Of a stretch of DNA of 6,141 nt, positions 1 through 5,831 are shown one piece after another. Positions within the stretch are counted from its first letter, which is position 1, and each line of letters begins with the position of its first letter. A program made the position numbers and the translations under genes. The stretch lies in contig JAFOCH010000053.1 in assembly GCA_017381395.1 (NCBI GenBank), forward strand, positions 1 to 6,141, given 5' to 3'. The notes under the pieces were generated by a model, which was given only the letters and a program-made list of their open reading frames with translations, did no database searches and was not told the origin of the DNA. The stretch is from Clostridia bacterium (GTDB lineage: Bacteria > Bacillota > Clostridia > Oscillospirales > Acutalibacteraceae).

Positions 1-1300
1 TACGAAAACTGGTATTCTCGGTATCAAATCCAATAGTTGCCATAGGTTGAAAACTTAAAGCACCCCCGATGCTCGCAAAATCTTCAAAAAATTTGGGATA
101 TGATTTATTTACCGCCTCTGCGCAGGAGATGGTACTCTCGTTTTCGGCGTAAGCGGCGGCAATACTGAACGCCATGACGATTCGGTGATCGGCAAATCCG
201 TCGATGTTTCCGCCCTTTAATCTATCGCCGTCGATGACCAAAATATCTCTGCCTTCGACTACGCTGATTCCGTTCATAACCAGCCCTCTTGCGATGGCAG
301 AAAGGCGGTCACTTTCCTTTATTCTCAGTCGGTATGCGTTATTTATGGTTGATCTGCCGTTGCACTGACCCAGTACGGCGGCAATCGGCGGTATAATATC
401 GGGAATTTGCGACGCGTCAATGGTTACGGGCAGAAGCTCGCCCTTTTTAGCATAAAGGACGCCGTCCTTCCACTCGATTTTGGCGCCGATTTCTCTGAAT
501 ATTCTTTCGCAGTCACGGTCACCCTGTAACGAATTTTTATTCAGTCCGTGTATTCTTATTTCGCCGCCGAGAGCCGCAGCCGCAAGGAAAAATGCCGCCT
601 GCGACCAGTCACCCTCAACCGTAACGTCGGTGGCTGTGAGGACCGACGGGTGAATCAAATATCCGCATTCGGTTTTTTCTATTTTTGCGCCGAATTGCGA
701 GAGAGTATCCACCGTCATATCCACGTATCCTGCCGATTCGAGAGGGGAGGATATAACGATTTCTGCCTCTTTTCCTATGTACGCAAGGGCAAAGAGTAAC
801 CCTGTAATATACTGTGAGCTGACCGATCCACCGATTACAAATCGACCTTCATTCAGCTTTCCGCTTATTTCGAGCGGCAGATTTACGTTCGACGTGTAGC
901 GGCAGGTGATACCATGCTCACCGAGTAGATTTGTGATAGCCGAAAGCGGCCTTTCTATTAGTCGTCCGTGCCCGTCAAACACTGTGCTTACGCCGAGAGC
1001 AGCCGCAATCGGGATAAAGAATCTGAGGGTCGAGCCCGATTCACTGCAGTCAATTTTTGCGCTTTTCTTCGGCTCGGTTACGCCTGTGATAATGTAATCG
1101 TCACCGTCGGTTTCGACGGTAGCACCGAGCGCCTTTATTGCGCCGAGTGTAGCCAGAATGTCGTCAGAAAGTGACACGCCTTTAATTCGGCTTTTTCCCT
1201 TTGCGAGAGCGGCACAGATGATTGCGCGGTGTGACGCACTTTTTGACGATGGGACGGTTACGTCGCCCAAAAGTCGCTTTGGCGTAATTATCGCATTCAC
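1..1300 (-). CDS. aroA: 3-phosphoshikimate 1-carboxyvinyltransferase (EPSP synthase), 3' end cut by window edge
   Basis: EPSP synthase is a cytosolic enzyme that transfers the enolpyruvyl group of PEP to shikimate-3-phosphate, the sixth shikimate-pathway step. I translated 433 codons with no stop before the window edge. Family landmarks fall in order: PSSKSASHR (Lys20, Ser21, Arg25), the PEP-loop ESGSTLRF (residues 87-94, Arg93), GRLIERP (Arg113, Arg117), SSQ (161-163), the catalytic-type Asp301 in QIPD, KESDR (328-332), DHR (371-373) and Lys399 in NKSYP. The late motifs keep a nearly constant offset of 12-13 from E. coli numbering. The start is GTG at 1300-1298, chosen because AAAGGGAG lies 10 nt upstream and no in-frame ATG occurs near the N-terminus. 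It begins 2 nt after the aroB stop, so it is the last visible operon gene. Oddities: the frame runs about 18 residues or more past the usual family end near residue 415, and the position of E. coli Pro101 is Phe94. The family call is firm; the true C-terminus is unseen. Confidence 0.96.
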   Translation of the reverse strand, partial: MNAIITPKRLLGDVTVPSSKSASHRAIICAALAKGKSRIKGVSLSDDILATLGAIKALGATVETDGDDYIITGVTEPKKSAKIDCSESGSTLRFFIPIAAALGVSTVFDGHGRLIERPLSAITNLLGEHGITCRYTSNVNLPLEISGKLNEGRFVIGGSVSSQYITGLLFALAYIGKEAEIVISSPLESAGYVDMTVDTLSQFGAKIEKTECGYLIHPSVLTATDVTVEGDWSQAAFFLAAAALGGEIRIHGLNKNSLQGDRDCERIFREIGAKIEWKDGVLYAKKGELLPVTIDASQIPDIIPPIAAVLGQCNGRSTINNAYRLRIKESDRLSAIARGLVMNGISVVEGRDILVIDGDRLKGGNIDGFADHRIVMAFSIAAAYAENESTISCAEAVNKSYPKFFEDFASIGGALSFQPMATIGFDTENTSFR

Positions 1301-1302
1301 TT

Positions 1303-2352
1303 TTACTCAGCTCCCTTTAAAAAGTCTCCGAATTTGTCACACTCGGTTTTATAAATATACCCCTCGCCAATATCCTTGATTAGAACGATGTTCAAGCTAT
1401 TTGAGCGACGCTTTTTATCATTCATTGCGGCATTAGCAATTATTTCTTTTTTATAATCTGTTTCGGTCGGCATACCGTATTTTTTAAGTAATTTAGCTAT
1501 TCTCTCCGCGACACCGACCTGTGTCAGTCCTTTAATTTGGGCGGCTTTTGTAAGCATAACCATACCTACTCCTACCGCCATTCCGTGAGAGAGACCGCTG
1601 AAATTATCCAGCTTTTCTATCGCGTGACCTACCGTGTGACCAAAGTTGAGAAGCATTCTTTCATTCTGTTCCATAAAATCATTTTCAACAATGTCCGCCT
1701 TAATTTTCACACATTCGTAAATAATTTCGTCAATATCGGCATATTTTTCGCCCTTATCAAGCTTTTCAAAAAGCTCTTTTGAGCGGATGCAACCATATTT
1801 AATGACTTCGCCCATGCCATCGGCCATGTATTTTTCGTCCAGGGTCGAGAGGGTATCGGGGTCGATAAGCACAAGCGACGGATGATGAAACGCACCGACC
1901 AAGTTTTTGCCAACCGCGAGGTCGCAACCCGTTTTTCCTCCGACTGACGAATCGACCTGAGCGAGCAGGGAGGTCGGTATCTGCACAAAGCTTATTGAGC
2001 GCAGATACATTGCCGCTGCGAATCCGCACATATCGCCGCAAACACCGCCACCGAGCGCGATGGCAATATCCGAACGTGTTAGTCCGCATTCGGCAAAAAA
2101 CTCGACCATTTTCATTACTGTTTCGATGGTTTTATTCTCTTCTCCGTGAGGAAAAACGAAGCTAAACACCTTGAAACCTGCCCCTTCAAGCGAGGAGGTG
2201 ACGGCGTCAAGATAATGCTTTGCCACGTTGTCATCGGTTACAACAGCGGCAATATTCGCCTTTGAAATCTTTTTGATTTCCTCGCCGCAGTTGTTTATGA
2301 TTCCTCTTTTGATTAAAATGTCGTATTTATTAAGTACGTTTATACTTTTCAT
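1303..2352 (-). CDS. aroB: 3-dehydroquinate synthase
   Basis: AroB converts DAHP to 3-dehydroquinate, the second shikimate-pathway step, using bound NAD+ and a divalent metal (Zn/Co) in the cytosol. The 349-residue protein has the usual family length. The N-terminal Rossmann-like half carries PHGEENKT (68-75) and the dinucleotide loop GGGVCGD (101-107). The signature DSSVGGKTG is at 134-142 and KN at 149-150. Metal ligands expected from the family are Glu182 (GMGEVIKYG), His239 (NFGHTVGH) and His256 (SHGMAVG); the 17-residue gap between the two histidines matches E. coli AroB. The C-terminal helical part contains DKK (312-314) followed by IVLIKDIG. The start ATG shares one base with the preceding tyrA-type stop (TAATG), and only a weak GAGA-like ribosome site precedes it, which points to translational coupling. 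No truncation or missing catalytic residue was seen. Confidence 0.97.
   Translation of the reverse strand: MKSINVLNKYDILIKRGIINNCGEEIKKISKANIAAVVTDDNVAKHYLDAVTSSLEGAGFKVFSFVFPHGEENKTIETVMKMVEFFAECGLTRSDIAIALGGGVCGDMCGFAAAMYLRSISFVQIPTSLLAQVDSSVGGKTGCDLAVGKNLVGAFHHPSLVLIDPDTLSTLDEKYMADGMGEVIKYGCIRSKELFEKLDKGEKYADIDEIIYECVKIKADIVENDFMEQNERMLLNFGHTVGHAIEKLDNFSGLSHGMAVGVGMVMLTKAAQIKGLTQVGVAERIAKLLKKYGMPTETDYKKEIIANAAMNDKKRRSNSLNIVLIKDIGEGYIYKTECDKFGDFLKGAE
1311..1318 (-). promoter_or_regulatory. Ribosome binding site deciding the GTG start of aroA
   Basis: On the minus strand the sequence AAAGGGAG lies inside the last codons of aroB, 10 nt before GTG at 1300-1298. It is the only Shine-Dalgarno-like run at a sensible distance from any in-frame start at this N-terminus, so it supports GTG as the initiation codon. 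Confidence 0.7.
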
Positions 2353-3176
2353 TATGTTTTCTCTTTCAGTTCACGTGATTTTATCATCATTCGGCTGAGT
2401 GCCTGCTTGTCCTCGCTTTTGATTGCTGTTTTAAACGCCGAAAGATTTTTTATCAGCTCGTCAATTTCATCGCAAAGATGGTCGGCATTGTCGATAAAAA
2501 GCTCCGACCACATAACGTCGTTTATGAAAGCAACCCTCGTAACGTCGAGGAATGAGCCGGCCGAAAAACCCTTGTGCGAAATGGCAAGCGGGTCGGAAAT
2601 ATAGCTGCACGCAAGCACGTGTGGAAGCTGGGAGGTAAAGGCAATCATTTTGTCGTGCCTTTCGGGAGTACAAACTGTGCAGCGGACGAATCCAATTTGC
2701 TCGGCGAGATTTTGGAGCAGTTTTGCCGCTTCACTATCCGGCTCGTCTGTCGTAATGATTAAACTAGCTCCTTTATAAAGGTCGGCGTCGCTGTAATCAA
2801 AGCCGCTGTGTTCCTTTCCTGCCATTGGGTGAGCGCCTATAAAGGTGAATTTGCCGCTAAACACCTTGTCCGAAAGTTGACTGTAAATAGCTCTCTTTAC
2901 GCCGCAACTATCTGTAACGACCGCCCCTTCTTTAAAAAGGTCGACATTGCTGTTTATAAAATCGGCCGCCGCCTTTGGATACAGGGAAACGATTACAATA
3001 TCGGCATTTTTAATATCGTCATCGTCGGCAACCTTGTCGATTGCGCCATGAGAAAGGGCGTATTTAATAACCGTTTCGTCAGCGTCGATACCAATTACGC
3101 GGTTGTCGGTGTATCGTTTAATCGCCTTTGCGTATGAGCCGCCGATGAGACCTAGTCCGACAATTAAAATGTTCAT
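2352..3176 (-). CDS. tyrA: Prephenate dehydrogenase (possibly arogenate/cyclohexadienyl dehydrogenase)
   Basis: The family oxidatively decarboxylates prephenate to 4-hydroxyphenylpyruvate, the committed step to tyrosine. The 274-residue protein starts directly with the dinucleotide fold GLGLIGGS (7-14). Asp31 in IGIDAD at the end of the second strand suggests NAD+ over NADP+. The substrate side shows TDSCGVK (88-94), HPMAGKEHSG (116-125), PERHD (171-175), SQLPHVLA (182-189) and DVTR (211-214), whose arginine fits the prephenate-binding arginine of the family. After about residue 270 nothing remains, so there is no C-terminal ACT domain and no fused chorismate mutase. Direct tyrosine feedback through an ACT domain is therefore not expected. 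The ATG overlaps the aroK stop by 4 nt (ATGA), and a GGGAG ribosome site lies 10 nt upstream at 3187-3191. Whether arogenate is also used cannot be told from sequence alone. Confidence 0.93.
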   Translation of the reverse strand: MNILIVGLGLIGGSYAKAIKRYTDNRVIGIDADETVIKYALSHGAIDKVADDDDIKNADIVIVSLYPKAAADFINSNVDLFKEGAVVTDSCGVKRAIYSQLSDKVFSGKFTFIGAHPMAGKEHSGFDYSDADLYKGASLIITTDEPDSEAAKLLQNLAEQIGFVRCTVCTPERHDKMIAFTSQLPHVLACSYISDPLAISHKGFSAGSFLDVTRVAFINDVMWSELFIDNADHLCDEIDELIKNLSAFKTAIKSEDKQALSRMMIKSRELKEKT

Positions 3177-3679
3177 TTTGCCTTTTCTCCCTTTATGTAA
3201 TATTTGATAATGTTATCTGCAATTTCTCGCGCCGAAACATCACCGCGAACGGTAATTATATAGTCGCAATTTTTCTTATAAATCGGGTTTCGCCTATCAA
3301 AAAGTGCCCTTGTTTCGTTATTCAGAAGTGGGCGTCGACTATCGTTGCCAATTCTTTTTATTATGGTGTCGAGGTCAACGTCGATAAAGATAATTCTGCC
3401 GCTTTTCGCAAGTACATCTTTATTTCGGTCAAAGGTAAGCGCACCGCCACCCGTTGCTATAACCTTGTTATCCTCGTTCGAAAGTTCAGCACAAATTTCA
3501 TGTTCCTTATTCCTAAAATAGCCCTCGCCGTCGGTGTCAAAGATTTCTCTTATCCTTCGACCCTCTTTTTCCTCAATCAGCTTGTCTGTGTCGATAAAAT
3601 CGAGGTTTAATTTTCGCGCAATAATTTTGCCTATAGTGGTTTTTCCACAGCCCATAAATCCGCTCAGAATTATGTTCAT
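3173..3679 (-). CDS. aroK: Shikimate kinase
   Basis: Shikimate kinase phosphorylates the 3-hydroxyl of shikimate with ATP, the fifth pathway step, in the cytosol. The 168-residue length is typical for a single-domain enzyme. The P-loop GFMGCGKTT is at 7-15, with Lys13 and Thr14 for ATP and Mg2+. DTD at 30-32 is the shikimate/Mg2+ motif, Phe55-Arg56 (GYFRNKE) matches the shikimate-binding arginine region, and GGG at 77-79 is the central substrate-binding loop. The lid is SRRPLL (114-119), followed by the R-N-P-x-Y segment at 130-134. The protein ends in a short lysine-rich tail. It overlaps aroE by 4 nt (ATGA) upstream and tyrA by 4 nt downstream. A GAGG only 2 nt before the ATG is too close to be a standard ribosome site, so coupling to aroE translation is likely. 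Chosen over gluconate kinase because of DTD, GGG and RRPLL. Confidence 0.96.
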   Translation of the reverse strand: MNIILSGFMGCGKTTIGKIIARKLNLDFIDTDKLIEEKEGRRIREIFDTDGEGYFRNKEHEICAELSNEDNKVIATGGGALTFDRNKDVLAKSGRIIFIDVDLDTIIKRIGNDSRRPLLNNETRALFDRRNPIYKKNCDYIITVRGDVSAREIADNIIKYYIKGEKAK

Positions 3680-4533
3680 ACCTCGTCACCACGCTTGAAA
3701 ATGATATTCAGCTGGCTCGAAGCATCCTCGATAATTTGGTTGATTTGCTTGTCGTCGAATTTAGCACCGTACCATATTTCGTGCGCTTTTGCCGCCTGTA
3801 AAACAAGCATCGACATTCCGCCGTCGCACTTTATACCATTCTTTTTCGTCAGTCGCAAAAATTCGGTTTCCTCGGGATTGTATATCAGGTCATAGACGGC
3901 TTTGCAGCGGCAAATCTGCTCCTCGGTCAGTACCGATTTTTCGGTGTTTGGATACATTCCAACAGGGGTAGCATTAACTGCAAGGTCGTACTCGCCGCTA
4001 ATTTCGTCATAGCTAATTATTTCGGTTTCGATTTCGCCGAAACGAGCGCCTATTTCGTCGCAAAGAGTCCGTGCCTTGTCCTCGCTGCCTTTTCTGATGC
4101 CAAAGGTGATTTTGCATTCCTTTTCAGCGGCGGCAAAGGCAACCGCGCGTGAAGCTCCACCGATTCCGCATATCAGAATCTTTCCCGAAAGGTCGATTCC
4201 CGCGCGGGAAAGAGCCGTAGTAAATCCGTATTTATCGGTATTGTAGCCGACCACCTTTTCGCCGACAGAAACGGTGTTTACCGCGCCGCAAAGTTCGGCT
4301 GACTCATCAAGTTTGTCGAGCAGGGGGATAATCGTCTGTTTGTGAGGTATTGTGACGTTAAAGCCGTTAAGCTGGGACAGTATATTAAAATCCTTTTCTA
4401 ATTCTTCGGGAGCTATGTCGAGCTTGGAATATTCGCCACTGATTCTGCCTATTTGAAATAAACGCTCGTGGATAAAAGGTGACATTGTGTGGCCGATTGG
4501 ATGACCAATAACCGAATATCTTTTGTTATCCAT
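3676..4533 (-). CDS. aroE: Shikimate dehydrogenase (NADP+)
   Basis: AroE reduces 3-dehydroshikimate to shikimate with NADPH, the fourth pathway step. The 285-residue protein has the normal two-domain layout. The substrate domain holds GHPIGHTMSPFIH (10-22), FNVTIPHK (58-65) with catalytic Lys65, GAVNT (83-87, Asn86) and NTD (98-100) with catalytic Asp100. The cofactor domain holds the glycine-rich loop GIGGASRA (123-130) and Arg147-Lys148, suited to the NADP 2'-phosphate. NATPVGMYP (187-195), YDLIYNPEETEFL (214-226) and GGMSMLVLQAA with Gln246 complete the signature. The first serine of the usual SxS shikimate-carboxylate motif is Thr16, a conservative change. It is the first gene of the leftward operon: an AAGGAGG site precedes its ATG by 10 nt and the divergent promoter region follows. 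The quinate/shikimate dehydrogenase YdiB is a distant alternative, made unlikely by the operon context. Confidence 0.96.
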   Translation of the reverse strand: MDNKRYSVIGHPIGHTMSPFIHERLFQIGRISGEYSKLDIAPEELEKDFNILSQLNGFNVTIPHKQTIIPLLDKLDESAELCGAVNTVSVGEKVVGYNTDKYGFTTALSRAGIDLSGKILICGIGGASRAVAFAAAEKECKITFGIRKGSEDKARTLCDEIGARFGEIETEIISYDEISGEYDLAVNATPVGMYPNTEKSVLTEEQICRCKAVYDLIYNPEETEFLRLTKKNGIKCDGGMSMLVLQAAKAHEIWYGAKFDDKQINQIIEDASSQLNIIFKRGDEV

Positions 4534-4543
4534 TTTTCGACAA

Positions 4544-4550
4544 CCTCCTT
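4544..4550 (-). promoter_or_regulatory. Strong ribosome binding site of aroE
   Basis: AAGGAGG on the minus strand, 10 nt before the aroE ATG. It is the closest match to the Shine-Dalgarno consensus in the leftward operon. This fits aroE being the operon's translation entry point, with the downstream genes relying on overlapping stop/start codons. Confidence 0.8.
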
Positions 4551-4582
4551 GAATTAAAAATTAAAAAAATTCATAAAACCTA

Positions 4583-4611
4583 TTGACAAAGGACTAATAC
4601 TTAAATATTAT
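4583..4611 (+). promoter_or_regulatory. Predicted sigma-A promoter for acpP
   Basis: TTGACA at 4583-4588, an exact 17-nt spacer, then TATTAT at 4606-4611. This is a consensus -35 and a five-of-six -10. Transcription would begin near 4618 and give a leader of about 77 nt before the acpP ATG. High expression fits an acyl carrier protein. The region is very AT-rich, so chance -10 matches are common, but the perfect -35 with ideal spacing makes this the best candidate. Confidence 0.7.
4595..4610. repeat. 16-bp imperfect inverted repeat overlapping the acpP -10
   Basis: TAATACTTAAATATTA matches its own reverse complement at 14 of 16 positions and is centred on TTAA. It fills the second half of the promoter spacer and covers five of six bases of the acpP -10 box, which is where a repressor operator would sit. 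It does not convincingly match the FapR or FabT consensus sites I know. In DNA this AT-rich, an imperfect palindrome may be chance. Confidence 0.35.
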
Positions 4612-4629
4612 TTATTAAGACATTTCAAT

Positions 4630-4658
4630 ATAATATCATATTTATTTTGAGATGTAAA
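4630..4658 (-). promoter_or_regulatory. Predicted promoter for the leftward aroE-aroK-tyrA-aroB-aroA operon
   Basis: On the minus strand, TTTACA (4658-4653), a 17-nt spacer, then TATTAT (4635-4630) preceded by TG one base upstream, an extended -10. The predicted start is near 4623, giving a leader of about 90 nt before aroE. No T-box, riboswitch or leader peptide was recognised in that leader. The start would lie slightly downstream (in plus coordinates) of the acpP start, so the two promoters overlap and face across each other. Confidence 0.55.
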
Positions 4659-4663
4659 TAAAT
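4640..4663. repeat. 8-bp inverted repeat with 8-nt loop in the acpP leader
   Basis: ATTTATTT (4640-4647) and AAATAAAT (4656-4663) are perfect reverse complements separated by 8 nt. The right arm overlaps the -35 of the predicted leftward promoter, and the whole element lies in the predicted acpP leader. It could be an operator or a weak RNA hairpin. The arms contain only A and T, so chance is a real alternative. Confidence 0.4.
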
Positions 4664-4682
4664 TGGTATAAATTTTTTGGTT

Positions 4683-4687
4683 AGGAG
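4683..4687 (+). promoter_or_regulatory. Ribosome binding site deciding the acpP start
   Basis: AGGAG lies 7 nt before the ATG at 4695. The frame is open back to a TTG at 4677, but that codon is upstream of this Shine-Dalgarno and would place the ribosome site inside the gene. ATG at 4695 also gives a normal acyl carrier protein N-terminus (MVFEKVREIL). Confidence 0.85.
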
Positions 4688-4694
4688 AGTATTT

Positions 4695-4922
4695 ATGGTA
4701 TTCGAAAAGGTTAGAGAGATTCTTTGCGATCAGCTCGATCTCGAACAGGATGAAGTTACCATGACATCAAACATCGTCGAAAATCTCGGTGCAGATAGTC
4801 TAGATATGGTTGACCTCGTAATGTCTATTGAGGACGAATTTGAGCTCGAAGTAGCTGACGAAGATGTTGAAGGAATCAAAACAGTAGGCGACATCGTTCG
4901 CTATATTGAAGAAAATAAATAA
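4695..4922 (+). CDS. acpP: Acyl carrier protein
   Basis: This is the small acidic carrier that holds growing acyl chains on a 4'-phosphopantetheine arm for type II fatty acid synthesis; other acyl-transfer pathways also use such carriers. The 75-residue length is typical. Helix I is MVFEKVREILCDQL. The modification site is Ser35 in GADSLDMVDLVMSIEDEFELEV, the classic DSLD start of helix II (recognition helix). VGDIVRYIEENK forms the last helix. The acidic recognition surface (Asp34, Asp37, Asp40, Glu46, Glu48, Glu50) supports the fatty-acid type rather than a D-alanyl carrier. It has its own strong promoter and a terminator-like hairpin 40 nt downstream, so it may be transcribed mostly alone. 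No fab, plsX or rnc gene is next to it in this window, so a second, specialised ACP elsewhere in the genome cannot be excluded. Confidence 0.95.
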   Translation: MVFEKVREILCDQLDLEQDEVTMTSNIVENLGADSLDMVDLVMSIEDEFELEVADEDVEGIKTVGDIVRYIEENK

Positions 4923-4962
4923 TTTTATCGATATATACGACACACCTTTTTATTTAATCGAG

Positions 4963-4997
4963 CCGTTTTAAGGGGAATTCGCCTTTAAGACGGTTTT
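4963..4997 (+). terminator. Terminator-like hairpin after acpP
   Basis: A 12-bp stem (4963-4974 with 4982-4993, including two G-U pairs) closes a 7-nt loop and is followed by TTTT at 4994-4997. An outer pairing, ACACC (4942-4946) with GGTGT (4998-5002), could enclose it. A second T-run at 5004-5008 then leads straight into the GGAG ribosome site of the next gene. The short first T-tract suggests partial termination, letting some transcripts continue into the deacetylase and proS. No separate promoter for those genes was clear in the 96-nt gap. Confidence 0.65.
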
Positions 4998-5008
4998 GGT
5001 GTATTTTT

Positions 5009-5012
5009 GGAG
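5009..5012 (+). promoter_or_regulatory. Ribosome binding site deciding the deacetylase start
   Basis: GGAG lies 6 nt before the ATG at 5019. The frame is open to a TTG at 5007, but that codon overlaps this site and has no upstream Shine-Dalgarno, so ATG at 5019 is preferred. Confidence 0.75.
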
Positions 5013-5018
5013 TTAAAT

Positions 5019-5831
5019 ATGAAGCTTGAATTTGGCGTTTTTCCGAATGGAAAGAAAAAGGTTTTGACCATGAGCTATGACGACGGCCCGATTTATGATC
5101 GCCGCTTGGTCGAAATTTTTAATAAAAACGGCATAAAGGGTACCTTTCATCTCAATAGCGGACGTGATTCGTCTGATGGTTGGAGCTTGTCTGCAGAGGG
5201 GTGCATCGAGCTTTTTTCTGGACACGAAATTTCCTGCCACGGAAAAAATCATCCTCACATGACCGAGCTCAGCGACGAAGAGAATGTGAACGAAATTGTC
5301 GCCGACCGTCTAATGTACGAGAATCGCTGTGGCTATGTTATTCGCGGAATGTCCTATCCCTATGGTGCCTTTGATGACCGAGTTATTGCAAATTGCAGAG
5401 ATGCAGGAATGGTCTATGCCCGTACCGTTCATTCAACCGAGGGGTTCGGTTTCCCGACCGATTTTATGAAGTGGCATCCCACGGCTCATCATAATAACGA
5501 GCGCCTTTTTGAACTTCTTGACGAATTTTTGAATGCGGATGACGATAAAACGCGGCTTATGTATATCTGGGGACACAGTTACGAATTTGACCGCGATAAT
5601 AACTGGGATTTGATCGAAAAATTCTGCGAAAAAGCGGGGAATAGAGATGATATTTTCTATGCCACGAATATTGAAATTTACGATTATATTACCAGTATGA
5701 ATAAGCTTAATATTAGTGCAGATGGCACCTTGATAAATAACCCCACGGCAACTGAAATTTGGTTTTATGCCGACGACGAGCTAATGTCTGTCAAACCCGG
5801 CGAAACGATTAGATTAGGAGAGAAAAAATAA
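5019..5831 (+). CDS. Polysaccharide deacetylase (NodB/CE4) family protein, cytosolic, substrate unknown
   Basis: CE4 enzymes are metal-dependent hydrolases that remove N- or O-acetyl (or related acyl/amide) groups, mostly from sugars. In this 270-residue protein motif 1 is TMSYDDGP (17-24), with Asp21 as expected base and Asp22 as metal ligand. Motif 2 is CHGKNHPHM, with His74 and His78 in the metal-binding HxxxH spacing. Motif 3 is RGMSYPYGAF (109-118), motif 4 DAGMVYARTV (128-137), and His186 in WGHSYEFD is the likely motif 5 histidine. After about residue 230 comes a short strand-rich tail (IWFYADDELMSVKPGETIRL) resembling a small beta add-on. There is no signal peptide or membrane segment, unlike secreted peptidoglycan or chitin deacetylases, so an intracellular substrate is likely. 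It ends in a TAATG overlap with proS. The family call is good; the function is unassigned. Confidence 0.85.
   Translation: MKLEFGVFPNGKKKVLTMSYDDGPIYDRRLVEIFNKNGIKGTFHLNSGRDSSDGWSLSAEGCIELFSGHEISCHGKNHPHMTELSDEENVNEIVADRLMYENRCGYVIRGMSYPYGAFDDRVIANCRDAGMVYARTVHSTEGFGFPTDFMKWHPTAHHNNERLFELLDEFLNADDDKTRLMYIWGHSYEFDRDNNWDLIEKFCEKAGNRDDIFYATNIEIYDYITSMNKLNISADGTLINNPTATEIWFYADDELMSVKPGETIRLGEKK
5816..5820 (+). promoter_or_regulatory. Ribosome binding site of proS inside the deacetylase gene
   Basis: AGGAG lies 10 nt before the proS ATG, within the last codons of the deacetylase. With the TAATG stop/start overlap, it implies that proS can both initiate independently and be reached by re-initiating ribosomes. 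Confidence 0.7.

Noticed and set aside
548..1379. Several open frames of 60-83 codons on the plus strand across aroA.
   Set aside because: The minus strand is continuously open through this stretch and encodes EPSP synthase motifs in order; the plus frames are compositional shadows.
2808..3137. 109-codon open frame on the plus strand inside tyrA.
   Set aside because: It lies wholly opposite the conserved N-terminal domain of prephenate dehydrogenase and encodes no recognisable motif.
4551..4572. GAATT...AATTC inverted repeat with A-runs, resembling a terminator.
   Set aside because: The arms are only 5 bp and AT-rich with no GC-rich stem; it lies in a divergent intergenic region where no gene needs termination.
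4593..4612. Possible FapR operator upstream of acpP.
   Set aside because: The sequence shares only short AT-rich fragments with the FapR consensus (TTAGTACC-type half-sites) and lacks the GTAC core, so I do not call it.
4534..4623. T-box or amino-acid attenuator in the aro operon leader.
   Set aside because: The leader is about 90 nt and AT-rich, with no T-box sequence, specifier stem, terminator/antiterminator pair or leader peptide rich in aromatic codons.
4664..4672. Extended -10-like TGGTATAAA as an alternative acpP promoter.
   Set aside because: It has no -35 at proper spacing, and its start would leave only about 16 nt before the ATG. It is kept as a weak alternative to the 4583-4611 promoter.
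4677..4694. Upstream TTG start that would lengthen acpP by six codons.
   Set aside because: The Shine-Dalgarno AGGAG lies downstream of this TTG, and the ATG at 4695 gives a standard acyl carrier protein N-terminus.
5007..5018. Upstream TTG start adding four codons to the deacetylase.
   Set aside because: It overlaps the GGAG ribosome site serving the ATG at 5019.
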